59,257 nucleotides of DNA, taken from Obelidium mucronatum (Eukaryota; Chytridiomycota; Chytridiomycetes; Chytridiales; Chytriomycetaceae). The notes below the pieces were generated by a model, which ran no database searches, was not told where the DNA came from, and saw only the letters and a list, made by a program, of their open reading frames with translations. Position 1 is the first letter of the stretch, and each line of letters opens with the position of its first letter. A program made the position numbers and the translations under genes. Location of the stretch: positions 1-59,257 of the forward strand of contig JAIVFH010000167.1 of NCBI GenBank assembly GCA_025765595.1. Reading direction: 5' to 3'. Below are positions 10,290-21,380 of this stretch, piece by piece.

Positions 10290-11540
10290 TCCAGTTCTCT
10301 TTCGATGAGATCAAGAATGGCTTGTGGAAACAGGCTCCTTACAAAACCTTGGATGACAAGAAGACCATGGAGTGATCTGCGAGAACTCTGTCCTGACCTG
10401 CACCAAAGAGTCATGGAAACCAAAGGGGCTCCTAAAGAGCTTGTAGAGGAGGCCACTGAGGCATTGGACAAGATGTTGAGGTTTGGGTTTATTTGTTTGT
10501 TTTTGACAGGTGATCGCTGACACACCACTCCCAACTGCAACAGATACATCAACTCCAACAACACATTGAAGCTAGTGTTTTTCGATAAAACCAAATGTAC
10601 AGTCCAAATCCCTGGGCTGAAGATCAAATACCTGACAAAACCAGGATTTAACAGCACTGGAGGACCTCTGCTTCAGTGGGATTGTGGATATAGATGGAAA
10701 TTGTTCCGAAAATGATGAGGAACGCATAGCGGCACTGGCAAAATACATATATGGTGAGTTTGATTCATTTTGCTGTGATGCGCTATTTGTCAATCCAAAT
10801 CGGAGCGCTATTAGGATTCGGAGCGCTATTAGGAGCACAATTACAGCCATCCTCCCTCTCTTTAATGTTCTAATAATCTAACACTTTTTTATTATTATTA
10901 TTTTTTTATCTTTTAGCTAGAAAAGTTTCAAACAACAAGTACCATGTTGTTTTTGCTCCTACTCCTGCAGACACCAATGCCACCAAGATTGCCAAGAAGG
11001 CTACTGCTTGTGCCGCAAGACAACAGGCTGCTAATGAGGTTAGGTCTGATAGTGAACCTCATATTACTTCCAGGCTCTGCTGCAGAAAATAAGCGTATAA
11101 GAGCTATCAAGTCTAAAATTTCAATTCCACTCTTGGGATCTGATGATCATATTGGTTTGGGTATTTATAGTCTATTTTTTTTGATTGAATTACAAATATT
11201 TTATTTAATTATGTGATAGAAACTCCATCCAAGTCCAAGTTCTGCAAAGCTAATCCTACTCCTGCCCCTCCTGGTTCTGCTAAGACTACTCCTGCTGCTG
11301 GCAAGACTGCTTCCCCCAAGACTTTGACCACTTCTGCTGCCAAGGCTACTACAGATCCTACTATTCCCAACACTGCTACAAATACTACTCCTGCCATCTG
11401 GTTCCCCAAAGAGTGCCACTTCTAGTTCCAAGGCCACTACTGTTCCTGTGGCTACTTCAGCTTCCAAAGTGTCCTTTTTAGCCTCAGCTATAAAGCTACA
11501 CACCCTTTTTCTCTGTGCGGCGACATTTTCCTGAGCCAGC
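10290..11540 (+). pseudogene. Unrecognised plus-strand gene remnant (copy 1)
   Basis: Several plausible exons lie in order. 10300-10480 includes GAPKELVEEATEALDKML. 10555-10754 includes LKLVFFDKTKCTVQIPGLKI and EDLCFSGIVDIDGNCSENDE. 10918-11090 follows a GTGAGT...TTTTAG intron. 11220-11500 is a Pro/Thr/Ala-rich tail with KTTPAAGKT. The 10.6-kb exon is shifted by one extra A in copies 1 and 2, while copy 3 (28278-28577) reads through. No family was recognised. The low-complexity tail resembles a Gag-like or linker segment. Equivalents lie at 19122-20416 and 28000-29300. Confidence 0.35.
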
Positions 11541-11981
11541 ATTATAATAAAGTGATGGCCCCCTATTCAATTGATTTGTCAACAGACACAATTTTCTTTC
11601 AATTCAGCTTCCAATAAAAACAGAATATTGAAAATCGCTCACCGCTATGATGGGGAGTTAAGGGTGTACATGGCCACTACTACTATTTCAGAAATCATGC
11701 ACTTGATGAGCCCCCTATTTAATTGATTTGTCAACGGACACAATGTTCTTTGAATTTAGCTTCTAATAAAAACAGAATATTGGAAATCACTCACCACTAT
11801 AATTAAAACTTTGAATCACAAAGTGCGTAATTTCAACCCATGTCGTGTTAGGACAATGAACAACCAGCAACCTCCCATGCAGGAAAATGAAAGAGAAGAT
11901 AATGTCCTTTATGAAGCGAAGATGTTGTACTTTATTTACCTCAAGATGACAAATCCAATACAAATTGGTGAATATTATCAT

Positions 11982-12433
11982 TCATCCATCCTCCTTTGCT
12001 ACCACATCCTTCTTCCCAAACACAATTCTGTCAGCGTCGCCATTTTCATCTTCATTGCGTTCAAACAAGACAACAAATGTAGGGACAAAAGACGCGTCTC
12101 CATTGGAATCCAATTTGACTGTTGCAGAAACCAAAACAAAGTCACCTGGGAGCAAATGGGTAAGACGTTTGTTATTTTTGAGCTCCTTCAGATCAAAGTC
12201 CTTCTTTGAGCAGTCAAAAAGAGGAATGAATGGAACTCCCTCCCCATTTAGATTGCATGGTCTGTTGGCTGCTGGTGGACGTCTTCCAGGAGTTCTGGAA
12301 GGAGTGCTTGCATTGGGGCCAAATTACACTCACCCGATCAGATGCAAGTCACCAATATCAATGATCCTTGCGTTGTCGTTGACTATGAGTCGCCGTCGCA
12401 GCGAAAGCTTGATCGTTCCGAGACTGCAGGTTT
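11982..12433 (-). pseudogene. Unrecognised minus-strand gene fragment, two exons (copy 1)
   Basis: Exon A (12433-12334) contains LIVNDNARIIDIGDLHLIG. A 72-bp GT-AG intron follows. Exon B (12261-11982) contains EGVPFIPLFDCSKKDFDLKE, LLPGDFVLVSATVKLDSNG and RIVFGKKDVVAKEDG before a TGA. Codon structure and the splice phase both hold, so the coding assignment is good, but no family was recognised. A beta-rich, OB-like fold is a guess. The 5' end is cut at about 12460, next to the EEP-RT element. Copies lie at 20858-21309 and 29743-30194. Confidence 0.45.
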
Positions 12434-12504
12434 TCAATGAAGGCTGGAATGCTACCGGCCGTTAAATACAAAATGCTAGAAAATAATACTTTTGTCAGTC
12501 TGGA

Positions 12505-15429
12505 TTGGTGCATGGGCAGAGTTCAAGAATTTCAATTATTTCTTGGAATGTCAATTCAGTAAGAAATGCTGTTAAAGTCATGAGTCATGATAATCGAGAG
12601 GAATTGTTGTCTTACGATGTCGTGTTGATTCAAGAATCTAAAGTCTCTCAAGATATTTTGTCTAAGTTTTCGACACTTGATTTAAGCGGATTCCATGTCT
12701 TCCACTCTGAATTCCCTCACAAAGAACTAGGTTTTGGAAAATGTCGAAATGGTCCTAACTCTTTTAAAGAAAGACAAGTTCTCCTTTCCAACACACGTAA
12801 TCTGTTGCCCTTCCTCTATGACTGTCGCTGAATCTGAGGGACGCTATTTGGAAGTCTGTCTTGGGCCAATTGTCATTCTCGACGCGTATTGTCCAAATGC
12901 GAGTGGCGGAAATACTCATCAACTGCCATACAAAGAGAAGTTCAACAACGCAATTTTATTCAGAGCTCGTCAATTAAAAAGTATGGGATTCTCAGTAATT
13001 TTGGGAGCTGATGCAACATTGCCCAAGAGTTTCTGATATCCATCCGCGTATTATTCCTTGGATTACCTCTGGATTCCAGGATTCTGAGCGGCAATGGCTT
13101 CAAATGGTGACTGGAGAATTGCAGGATAGTTTTCGCGTCCTCCATTCCAATGATTCGGCATTTACGACTTGGTATTATTTTTCGCGAAAGGATAATCTTG
13201 GAATGCGTTTTGATGTCGTGCTAGTTTCAAAAGATATAGCTGCTAGTTCGTGTTTCCGTGGCCACCATATGTTGGGATCTGACCACGTACCTGTTATCTG
13301 CGTCGTTGATTTACCTGTTACCGCAATCTCCAATAAGGCTAAGAAAGTTGCTGATAAGATTCGTCCAATTGCTGCCGAAATTCCTGGTGGAAGTCCATCA
13401 TTTATTCTGCCATTGGTTCCAGTTGATTTGATTCCTGCTCTGCGTTTAACTGAAGAAAGACTGGATAAAATGTTTGCCAAATCAAGGAAAGAAAATCCTG
13501 GTTACCTTTGCGACGCTGAATACGAATTCCTCAAAGAGTCTGTTCGCAAATATCCTACGGCGTTCTCTTATAGACTTGCTAAATTAGGGCACGTTAAACC
13601 AGAATATAGTCCTCCAGCGGTTATCTATACTGTTCCTCACAAGCCTTGGAATCATAAAGTCCGTCCAGTTCCTCCTGCCATTTTTGATGCCGTTACTGCC
13701 TTTTATAAGGAGCGGATTGATGCTGGTCTCCATGAATTGTGCAGCAGTCCTTATGCAAATCGATGGTGGGCACTGGTTAAGAAAGACAGTAATTTGAATT
13801 CGGTTACCATTCGTGATGCTGGCGGTCTCCCCTTGATTGAAGAAAAAAGTTGGTCTCGGTGGTTGATATGATGTCCGCGTTTGACCAGATTGCTCTTGCT
13901 GTTCAAAGTCGAGATATGACGGCAATTAATACTCCGATTGGTCAAATAAGGAATACTGGCTTACCTCCAGGTGGTTGCAATTTGATTGCAATTACTCAAA
14001 GAGTCACTACGTCAGTCTTTGTAACTCCTGGGACTGGTAATACCTCTGCATATGCTGATGATCTTTCTGCTGCGTCTGGAAGCGGTCCTGTTCGCGATGA
14101 TGAGCCTGAATTTGATGGTATTAGAGACTTTGTTCGAGAACATGCGGTTGTCATTGAGTGGATGTGTCAACAAGCAATCAATTCGGGTCTTACCTTCAGC
14201 GGTGCAAAAGTCGATTTGGCGTTGATGAAGACTCTTGTCACTGGCGTTATTTATGGTCCTGAAGGTCGTGAAATCAATCCAGTGATGTTGGATGCTATGG
14301 TGCGGTTTCCAAGTCCTAACTCACTTGAAAAGCTGCAATCCTTCCTGTATCTTTGTTCACTAGAGACATACGCTCAGTTGCTTTGCTTCTTCGCAGTGCA
14401 GGTTGCGACTCCAGAGAAATTAGGGCTTTATGGGATTGCAACACTTGTAAGCAGAAAATTTTTTTAGGGGTGTTTGAAATAAGTCAGAATTTTTATTCTC
14501 ATCACGAGTCTGCCTACAATCCTTTTAATCTGGCCTGGAGCCACTTCTTATTTTGCCTTCTTTAAGAGCTTCCATTATTTGTGTTAGTTGATGAAATCAA
14601 TTAGAGGATAGCTTATTCTCCTTTTTAGATGCACAAGCATGACATGACAGCCGCTATAAAATTAAATAAGTAAAACATGATTACTCAGGTCAAAAAACCC
14701 TTCTTGAGACTTTTGTGTTGTCTGGAGTTACTTTGTTTCCAAGTCAGTTTTCCTTAAATTGCCAGGGAAGCAACAGCTTGAACATGTCCAATTTCTAAAA
14801 ATAGAACTATTTAAAACCCCCTTCTTAATCCTCAAACCATTTGAACAAAGTAGGAACATCTTTTCTATAAATAGAACTACAAGGAATTGGCCTCCAACCC
14901 CCTCAAACTCCCCCTTAACATGACAGGTTGACAAGCAACCTGCAATTCTTTCAGCAGTGGATTCATCGGTTTTTGTTGCTCTCGGCTCTGCTGTTTCGTC
15001 TCACTCGCAAGGGGATTGGTTGGAGTTGGAGTGATAGCGAATTTGTCGCTTTTGAGAATTTGAAAAATGCAATGTTGCATGCACCTGTCCGATGCACTCT
15101 GGATTATGCCGCTTTTGTAAGTCGTCCACCATACCTATACTTTGACGCTGCGAAAGAAGCGGAAGCGCAAGCGTTGGGGCAGAAAGACGATCAAGGTCGT
15201 TTAAGGGTATCTCATTTCTTTAGCGGGTTGTTTTCATCAGGTGAACTCGACTTGCACATCGTCAAGAAAGAACTGCGCTCCTTGTCTCTGGGTCTTGAAC
15301 GGGCCGAAAGTCATATTCGATTGGCGCCATGTGTCAAGGTTGTTGGCGGCGCTCTCTACTTAAAAGGGATGATCAATGATCCGTCAAACTCTGACAAGGC
15401 TATGTGCCACTGGATCTCCTATATTCTTC
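12505..15429 (+). mobile_element. EEP endonuclease - Ty3-like RT - RNase H retroelement (copy 1)
   Basis: Domains in order. The EEP nuclease starts at ISIISWNVNSVRNAV and VVLIQESK (12520-12640). Its central part (EGRYLEVCLGPIVILDAYCP, 12834-12900) lies in the next frame. Its C-terminal part (TTWYYFSRKDNLGMRFDVV, GSDHVPV, 13165-13300) closely follows APE1/ExoIII. The RT follows in the same 286-codon frame (13011-13871), with SSPYANRWWALVKKD then VTIRDAGGLPLIEE. The next frame has VVDMMSAFDQIAL and the catalytic YADD (14050). RNase H and thumb lie at 14950-15429, including ENLKNAM, YFDAAKEAEAQALG and HIVKKELRSLSLGLERAESH. Frameshifts lie near 12735, 13010-13040 and 13855. A 0.6-kb repeat splits the RT from the RNase H. 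Integrase was not seen, because the element is cut at 15430 by the TIR of the next transposon. Confidence 0.75.
14366..14946 (+). repeat. Dispersed 0.6-kb repeat inserted in the RT (copy 1)
   Basis: The RT frame stops making sense after SFLYLCS and resumes at FFQQWIHRF, where Ty3 RTs have one continuous NYYRRF-like block. The intervening sequence matches the repeat at 1383-2078 (opposite strand). It carries inverted GCAGGTTGC / GCAACCTGC arms near its ends and no open frame. Its first 80 bp (TTGCTTCTTCGCAGTGCAGG and flanks) also resemble 39565-39650. Confidence 0.6.
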
Positions 15430-15640
15430 AATTGGGGTTGCGGGCCGGACCTCGCGAGTCGCGATATCGGTCGCGTCACGAGCCGCTCACGGGCCGCTTG
15501 CGACCTGCTGACAAGCCGCTAGCGGGCCACTTGCGACCTGTGCCGCGGCCTGTTGGCAGGTTGCTCTGTACCTTTTTATGTGGGGCGCGAGCCGCAAGCC
15601 ACTGGTTCACAGGCCGCTACCCCCAAACCATCACTAAAAC
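15430..15640. repeat. Left TIR and subterminal repeats of the KDZ-like transposon (copy 1)
   Basis: The sequence starts AATTGGGGTTGCGGGCCGGA, matching the left end of the element at 5785 (AATTGGGGAAGCGAGCCGGA). Downstream words such as GAGCCGCTCACGGGCCGCTT are repeated several times, as in a subterminal transposase-binding zone. It interrupts the RNase H reading frame of the upstream retroelement, so this transposon landed in the retroelement. Equivalents start at 24311 and 33191. Confidence 0.7.
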
Positions 15641-15737
15641 TCAAGAATAAGTCACAAAAAATGTATAAAATAAGGAAAATAGCTGTTTATTATTAATAAA
15701 TAATTAAATAAATGGATAGTAAATAAATGCACATTGC

Positions 15738-16832
15738 TCAACCCAAAGCTTGCAAAACTGATTCCCGTATCTTCCGATTACAATCTGTGGCATCGCGATT
15801 GATGTTGAAGGTAACCCCCCGCTTCTCCACCACAGCACTTCCCACAAACCTGTCCTGGTTGCGCTTCACCGCCCAACTCGCTGTTCCCATTCCATCTGCC
15901 AGAATCAGCGAGATTCTCTGCTTTCTAGTATCTGCCTCCGCCGCCAACTCCGCTACCTCCACAAATCGTCGCTCCCCTGAATGCCACATCCTGGTCCCAT
16001 GTTTTTCATGCTTGAACATGGAAACAATTGCCTCCCCATGCACCGCTGGGATCACCACGTTTCGATCCGGTAGGTACAGTGCTGGCCATACCACGGGCGG
16101 TTCCGTGTCTTCCTCATCCACCACAACACTGAAGTTGATCCCGAACGTTGAATTTTTGCTGTCCAGGTGGAACTTGAAGTCCCCGCTGTTTGAGCACGCA
16201 AGAAACGAGGATGTGAAGATTCCAAAGATGGGATCGCATGTGGTTGCAACCTCCTGTTGGTCTCGTTTTCGCAATTAGAAGGTGAGCGCTAAACTATAAC
16301 AAACACATACCTTTGTAATGTTGGCCACCATCTCAAACGCCTCCCGATGTACCAGAGACTCCACAACGCCAGTGAGGTAAGCGACCAGCGGCTGAAGGCC
16401 CTCAAAGTGGGGCAGCAGCTCTGGCTTGATGTTCTCCTTTCCAAACACCGCCAGCCCGTTCGCTACCTTTTTGGCATGTTCAGCAGCTTGATTCTAACAG
16501 CAATCTCAACCTTGTTAGCAATGCTTGACCGCAACAAAACCAAAAACCCCCTCACCTCCCCGCAACAAGCTCCTCAACTCCGTCTGTGTTTAGACTGTAC
16601 ACAAACTCCTGTCCCTTGGTTCTGTCATCCAGCACTCGCAGCTCTGCAGGTTTTGTTGCTGAAAATGTTTAACAGCAACATCAGCAAAAATAAAAGTATT
16701 GGCCCACCAACCTATCACATCAGCGCGGCTCAGTCCCTGCTCAGACATGTGCTTCCGGCGTTTCAGCATCTGGTGTGCATTGGTGGATGCTGACTTTTTG
16801 ACACGTTTTCGTTTGTTACGCGTTTTGTCCAT
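15738..16832 (-). CDS. 2OG-Fe(II) dioxygenase, TET/JBP-like, transposon cargo (copy 1)
   Basis: Four exons on the minus strand: 16832-16712, 16658-16556, 16493-16311 and 16253-15738, with GT-AG introns of 53-62 bp. The basic N-terminus MDKTRNKRKRVKKS suggests nuclear import. Exon 4 carries a double-stranded beta-helix pattern. It has H165-x-D167 in FKFHLDSKN, a distal H221 in FKHEKHGTRM, and R249 in RISLILA as the likely 2-oxoglutarate ligand. That H-x-D...H...R set fits Fe(II)/2OG dioxygenases. TET/JBP homologues are known cargo of fungal KDZ transposons. In copies 1 and 3 exon 2 is one C short (C4 instead of C5 at about 16557), which breaks the splice phase. Copy 2 keeps the phase. Divergent from the JmjC gene, 155 bp apart. 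The family-level call is tentative; the fold call is firmer. Confidence 0.55.
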
Positions 16833-16987
16833 TGCATTAATAGATAAATAAATAAATAATCAAGTTAACTCAACGATACCAAGGTAATGTATTGAATCAA
16901 AGTATTCCTTGCATATCAGCGGCTACAAAGCTGTAATAAAGTATTCTCTGGTTTGTTGAGTTCTCCCTCATCACTTTGACTTGAAGA
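16833..16987. promoter_or_regulatory. Shared divergent promoter between the two dioxygenase genes (copy 1)
   Basis: Only 155 bp separate the two start codons (16832 minus, 16988 plus). The stretch is AT-rich with a TAAATAAATAAATAA run on the 2OG side and a CTGTAATAAAGTATTC stretch on the JmjC side. No clear TATA box was picked out. Equivalents lie at 25707-25861 and 34594-34748. Confidence 0.5.
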
Positions 16988-17900
16988 ATGCGACGCTCAA
17001 CAAGACAACGCCAAGCTGCCGCCACCGCTACCACCGCCTTAAGGAAACATACAGCAAAATCAGCCTCTTCTATTAACCTGATCTCTGCAATTAGAGCGTG
17101 TCCTGCTGCTCCTGCTGAGATCCTTGCCGCTCTGGATCAAATTGAGCAAGTGCTCTTGGATTGCAGCTGCATCTACACCCTGCCAGACTGCAACCTGGAT
17201 CTAAAGCGATTGGAATCCCTCCTGCTTGCCAATCCTGGCAAGATTCTATTCCTGCCATCCTCCAGTATTCCTGCTGATTGCTTGACGTCAGGGGAGTATT
17301 TCCCCACAGCCTGCTACCATAACAATCAACCACACAAAAGGAGCTTTATTTCTGGGTTTTTTGATCCATTGGAGCAATGGGAGCTGCAGCATGCGACGTT
17401 TTCTGCTCCAATCATGTTGTGTCAACCCATCAACCACTACCGCCACTCCCCCCTCCATCAGGACTATGGAACAGCCATCAACGTCCTTCTCCAATCACCC
17501 ACCAATCAGCAGCTCTTCAAGCTGTGGGTGGTTCTTGTCCCCAGCGAACCTACAGCCATCATCCCTACCCTTAATCCCCTGTCTTTCGCTCAAGCCCTGA
17601 CTTTGGAGGTGGGTCCTTCCTGCACATACACAGCCAGGATCTGCTTTGTAAAGAGGCCTGGCGACCTCTCTGTCATTCCTTCTGGATACCCGCACGCTGT
17701 GATCACAGTCTCAACAACCAAGGACGCGACATCCATCATGGGCGGCGCACACGTAATCTTTCCAAAAGACTACCTGTATGTATACAAATACAATTGCGCC
17801 AGCAAGCACACGTTCCTTTGGGGGAACACAAATGTTAAGTACCACTACTATATGGTTTGGTTTTACTATCTTTAAGGGCAACAATGGTGGTTGTCAAGAG
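16988..17900 (+). pseudogene. JmjC-like dioxygenase gene, 3'-truncated (copy 1)
   Basis: Exon 1 (16988-17833) encodes 282 residues with a basic N-terminus (MRRSTRQRQ). The JmjC Fe(II) triad is visible: H157-Q-D159 in SPLHQDYGTAINVLL, and H236 in RPGDLSVIPSGYPHAV, the characteristic PGD...PSG..H block, followed by TSIMGGAH. W180 lies in the usual KLWVVLVP strand. A 43-bp intron (17834-17876) leads to exon 2 in phase 0, which stops after eight codons at the palindrome-rich element. In this copy the 3' end of the gene is absent because the tandem junction replaced it. JmjC proteins are usually histone or protein demethylases/hydroxylases; the substrate here is unknown. Confidence 0.65.
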
Positions 17901-18318
17901 CACGTACTATAGCGAGCGGCACTCCCGATTCGGACCCCGATTCGGCCTCCTAGTCGGGAAACGATTCGGAGTCCGACTAGGGTCCTAATAGGGCCCTATT
18001 AGGAGCAGTCCCGAATAGGGGCCGAATCGGAATGGCCAATAGGCCAATTGGCGCTCCTAGCCGCCCCTTAATGTACTCCTAACCTGTTTCCAGTAGGAGA
18101 TTTCTATTTTTTCCTTTTATTTGAAGGGGTTTTCTTTCTCCTAGTCGGACTTCCCAATAGGACATAGCATTAAATGAGAAAATGCACATTAACTACTGAA
18201 AACCTTTTAAAAGATGGCTATTAGAACTCCTATTAAGAGCTAACAAATGCGATAAGGACAGGTCCGATTGGCTCATTTGCGATTAGGAGCGCCACTAGGA
18301 CCCCTAATAGCGCCCTAT
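17901..18318. mobile_element. Truncated palindrome-rich miniature element (copy 1)
   Basis: Left part of the 531-bp element complete at 35662-36192. It starts CACGTACTATAGCGAGCGGC right after the GTCAAGAG target sequence and ends at GCGCCCTAT, where the next tandem unit begins. It is made of short palindromic words (GATTCGGAC, CCTAATAGG, GAGTCCGAC) with an AT-rich centre. It has no coding capacity. Confidence 0.85.
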
Positions 18319-18354
18319 CATAACAACATAAGCCGAGCTGTTTGGGCTCATAAC

Positions 18355-18637
18355 TTATCATAATCGGTAGGTGACGCAGCACCGGACAATCACAGCCGCT
18401 AGATGTTGTAGGGCTAAGAGGCAGCTTATGACTCTCAGGGGAAGGGGCGGTGGACGTCGCTTGCGCACGAGCCTGGACGTCGCTTGCGCACGAGCATACT
18501 TCCGCACAGGTGACAAGGGTGAAGTATCATGCACGCACACACTTCTCCACATGTTCGTCCCCTTTCCGGTGAAGGACATTTCCTCGTGTTTCCTAAGAAC
18601 TCTAAGGCCATGCTTGGCACACCTACAGATTCTAACA
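18355..18637 (-). repeat. copia LTR (copy 2), with primer-binding site at 18344-18354
   Basis: Identical to 9523-9805, including the tandem GGACGTCGCTTGCGCACGAG duplication. It is present because the tandem unit starts just inside the primer-binding site. The following 18638-21380 repeats the unrecognised gene remnants described for copy 1. Confidence 0.8.
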
Positions 18638-21380
18638 CAAATGCAACAGTCATGTACAGCAGCTCAAATTCACACAGCTGGATTTGTATAGAAGACCCAA
18701 TTTAGCTGAATCTGCATCATCCAAGATTGTGACTTCTTGCCATCTCCCAATCTTTAGATGGCTCTGACACTTGATGCGGTATGTAAACAGAGCTGACAGG
18801 ATAATAGGTAATTGTTTCGTAAATTCTTGAATCAAAGACAGCCTCTGCTGTTTGTTTGGCTGCCAGGATGGGAACGCCAAAAGAAGTAGCTGAAATCCTG
18901 CAAACTGAGTGTTTGGTTGTAAGTCTTTTCAAAACTGCCGTAGATTGAAAACTCAGCTTGGAAGGCTGGGAACTGTTCTGCCAGTTGAGCTCCCATCTTG
19001 ACATGTGAGGCAGGGATTTTCATTTTTTCGGCAAAGTTTTTTCCCCACGCAATCACCACCACTGCCACTGCCAGGCTCACTGCCATCCCTCTGAGTCAGC
19101 AACAACCCAAACCGACTGCCATCCAGTTCTCTTTCGATGAGATCAAGAATGGCTTGTGGAAACAGGCTCCTTACAAAACCTTGGATGACAAGAAGACCAT
19201 GGAGTGATCTGCGAGAACTCTGTCCTGACCTGCACCAAAGAGTCATGGAAACCAAAGGGGCTCCTAAAGAGCTTGTAGAGGAGGCCACTGAGGCATTGGA
19301 CAAGATGTTGAGGTTTGGGTTTATTTGTTTGTTTTTGACAGGTGATCGCTGACACACCACTCCCAACTGCAACAGATACATCAACTCCAACAACACATTG
19401 AAGCTAGTGTTTTTCGATAAAACCAAATGTACAGTCCAAATCCCTGGGCTGAAGATCAAATACCTGACAAAACCAGGATTTAACAGCACTGGAGGACCTC
19501 TGCTTCAGTGGGATTGTGGATATAGATGGAAATTGTTCCGAAAATGATGAGGAACGCATAGCGGCACTGGCAAAATACATATATGGTGAGTTTGATTCAT
19601 TTTGCTGTGATGCGCTATTTGTCAATCCAAATCGGAGCGCTATTAGGATTCGGAGCGCTATTAGGAGCACAATTACAGCCATCCTCCCTCTCTTTAATGT
19701 TCTAATAATCTAACACTTTTTTATTATTATTATTTTTTTATCTTTTAGCTAGAAAAGTTTCAAACAACAAGTACCATGTTGTTTTTGCTCCTACTCCTGC
19801 AGACACCAATGCCACCAAGATTGCCAAGAAGGCTACTGCTTGTGCCGCAAGACAACAGGCTGCTAATGAGGTTAGGTCTGATAGTGAACCTCATATTACT
19901 TCCAGGCTCTGCTGCAGAAAATAAGCATATAAGAGCTATCAAGTCTAAAATTTCAATTCCACTCTTGGGATCTGATGATCATATTGGTTTGGGTATTTAT
20001 AGTCTATTTTTTTTGATTGAATTACAAATATTTTATTTAATTATGTGATAGAAACTCCATCCAAGCAAGCTGGTTCTTCTTCCGGTTCCACGATTCCTGC
20101 TCATGCTTCTCCAAGTTCTGCAAAGCTAATCCTACTCCTGCCCCTCCTGGTTCTGCTAAGACTACTCCTGCTGCTGGCAAGACTGCTTCCCCCAAGACTT
20201 TGACCACTTCTGCTGCCAAGGCTACTACAGATCCTACTATTCCCAACACTGCTACAAATACTACTCCTGCCATCTGGTTCCCCAAAGAGTGCCACTTCTA
20301 GTTCCAAGGCCACTACTGTTCCTGTGGCTACTTCAGCTTCCAAAGTGTCCTTTTTAGCCTCAGCTATAAAGCTACACACCCTTTTTCTCTGTGCGGCGAC
20401 ATTTTCCTGAGCCAGCATTATAATAAAGTGATGGCCCCCTATTCAATTGATTTGTCAACAGACACAATTTTCTTTCAATTCAGCTTCCAATAAAAACAGA
20501 ATATTGAAAATCGCTCACCGCTATGATGGGGAGTTAAGGGTGTACATGGCCACTACTACTATTTCAGAAATCATGCACTTGATGAGCCCCCTATTTAATT
20601 GATTTGTCAACGGACACAATGTTCTTTGAATTTAGCTTCTAATAAAAACAGAATATTGGAAATCACTCACCACTATAATTAAAACTTTGAATCACAAAGT
20701 GCGTAATTTCAACCCATGTCGTGTTAGGACAATGAACAACCAGCAACCTCCCATGCAGGAAAATGAAAGAGAAGATAATGTCCTTTATGAAGCGAAGATG
20801 TTGTACTTTATTTACCTCAAGATGACAAATCCAATACAAATTGGTGAATATTATCATTCATCCATCCTCCTTTGCTACCACATCCTTCTTCCCAAACACA
20901 ATTCTGTCAGCGTCGCCATTTTCATCTTCATTGCGTTCAAACAAGACAACAAATGTAGGGACAAAAGACGCGTCTCCATTGGAATCCAATTTGACTGTTG
21001 CAGAAACCAAAACAAAGTCACCTGGGAGCAAATGGGTAAGACGTTTGTTATTTTTGAGCTCCTTCAGATCAAAGTCCTTCTTTGAGCAGTCAAAAAGAGG
21101 AATGAATGGAACTCCCTCCCCATTTAGATTGCATGGTCTGTTGGCTGCTGGTGGACGTCTTCCAGGAGTTCTGGAAGGAGTGCTTGCATTGGGGCCAAAT
21201 TACACTCACCCGATCAGATGCAAGTCACCAATATCAATGATCCTTGCGTTGTCGTTGACTATGAGTCGCCGTCGCAGCGAAAGCTTGATCGTTCCGAGAC
21301 TGCAGGTTTTCAATGAAGGCTGGAATGCTACCGGCCGTTAAATACAAAATGCTAGAAAATAATACTTTTGTCAGTCTGGA

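Larger units (their letters stand above)
9487..18318. repeat. Tandem unit 1 (8832 bp)
   Basis: First of three head-to-tail copies. The unit starts at CATAACAACATAAGCC, just inside the copia primer-binding site. It ends at GCGCCCTAT, in the middle of a palindrome-rich miniature element. Copy 1 differs from copies 2 and 3 by a 44-bp deletion at about 11235 (between CCAAG repeats) and by a base change near 11095 (AAGCG against AAGCA). The rest is almost identical. The left flank is copia internal sequence. Confidence 0.95.
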
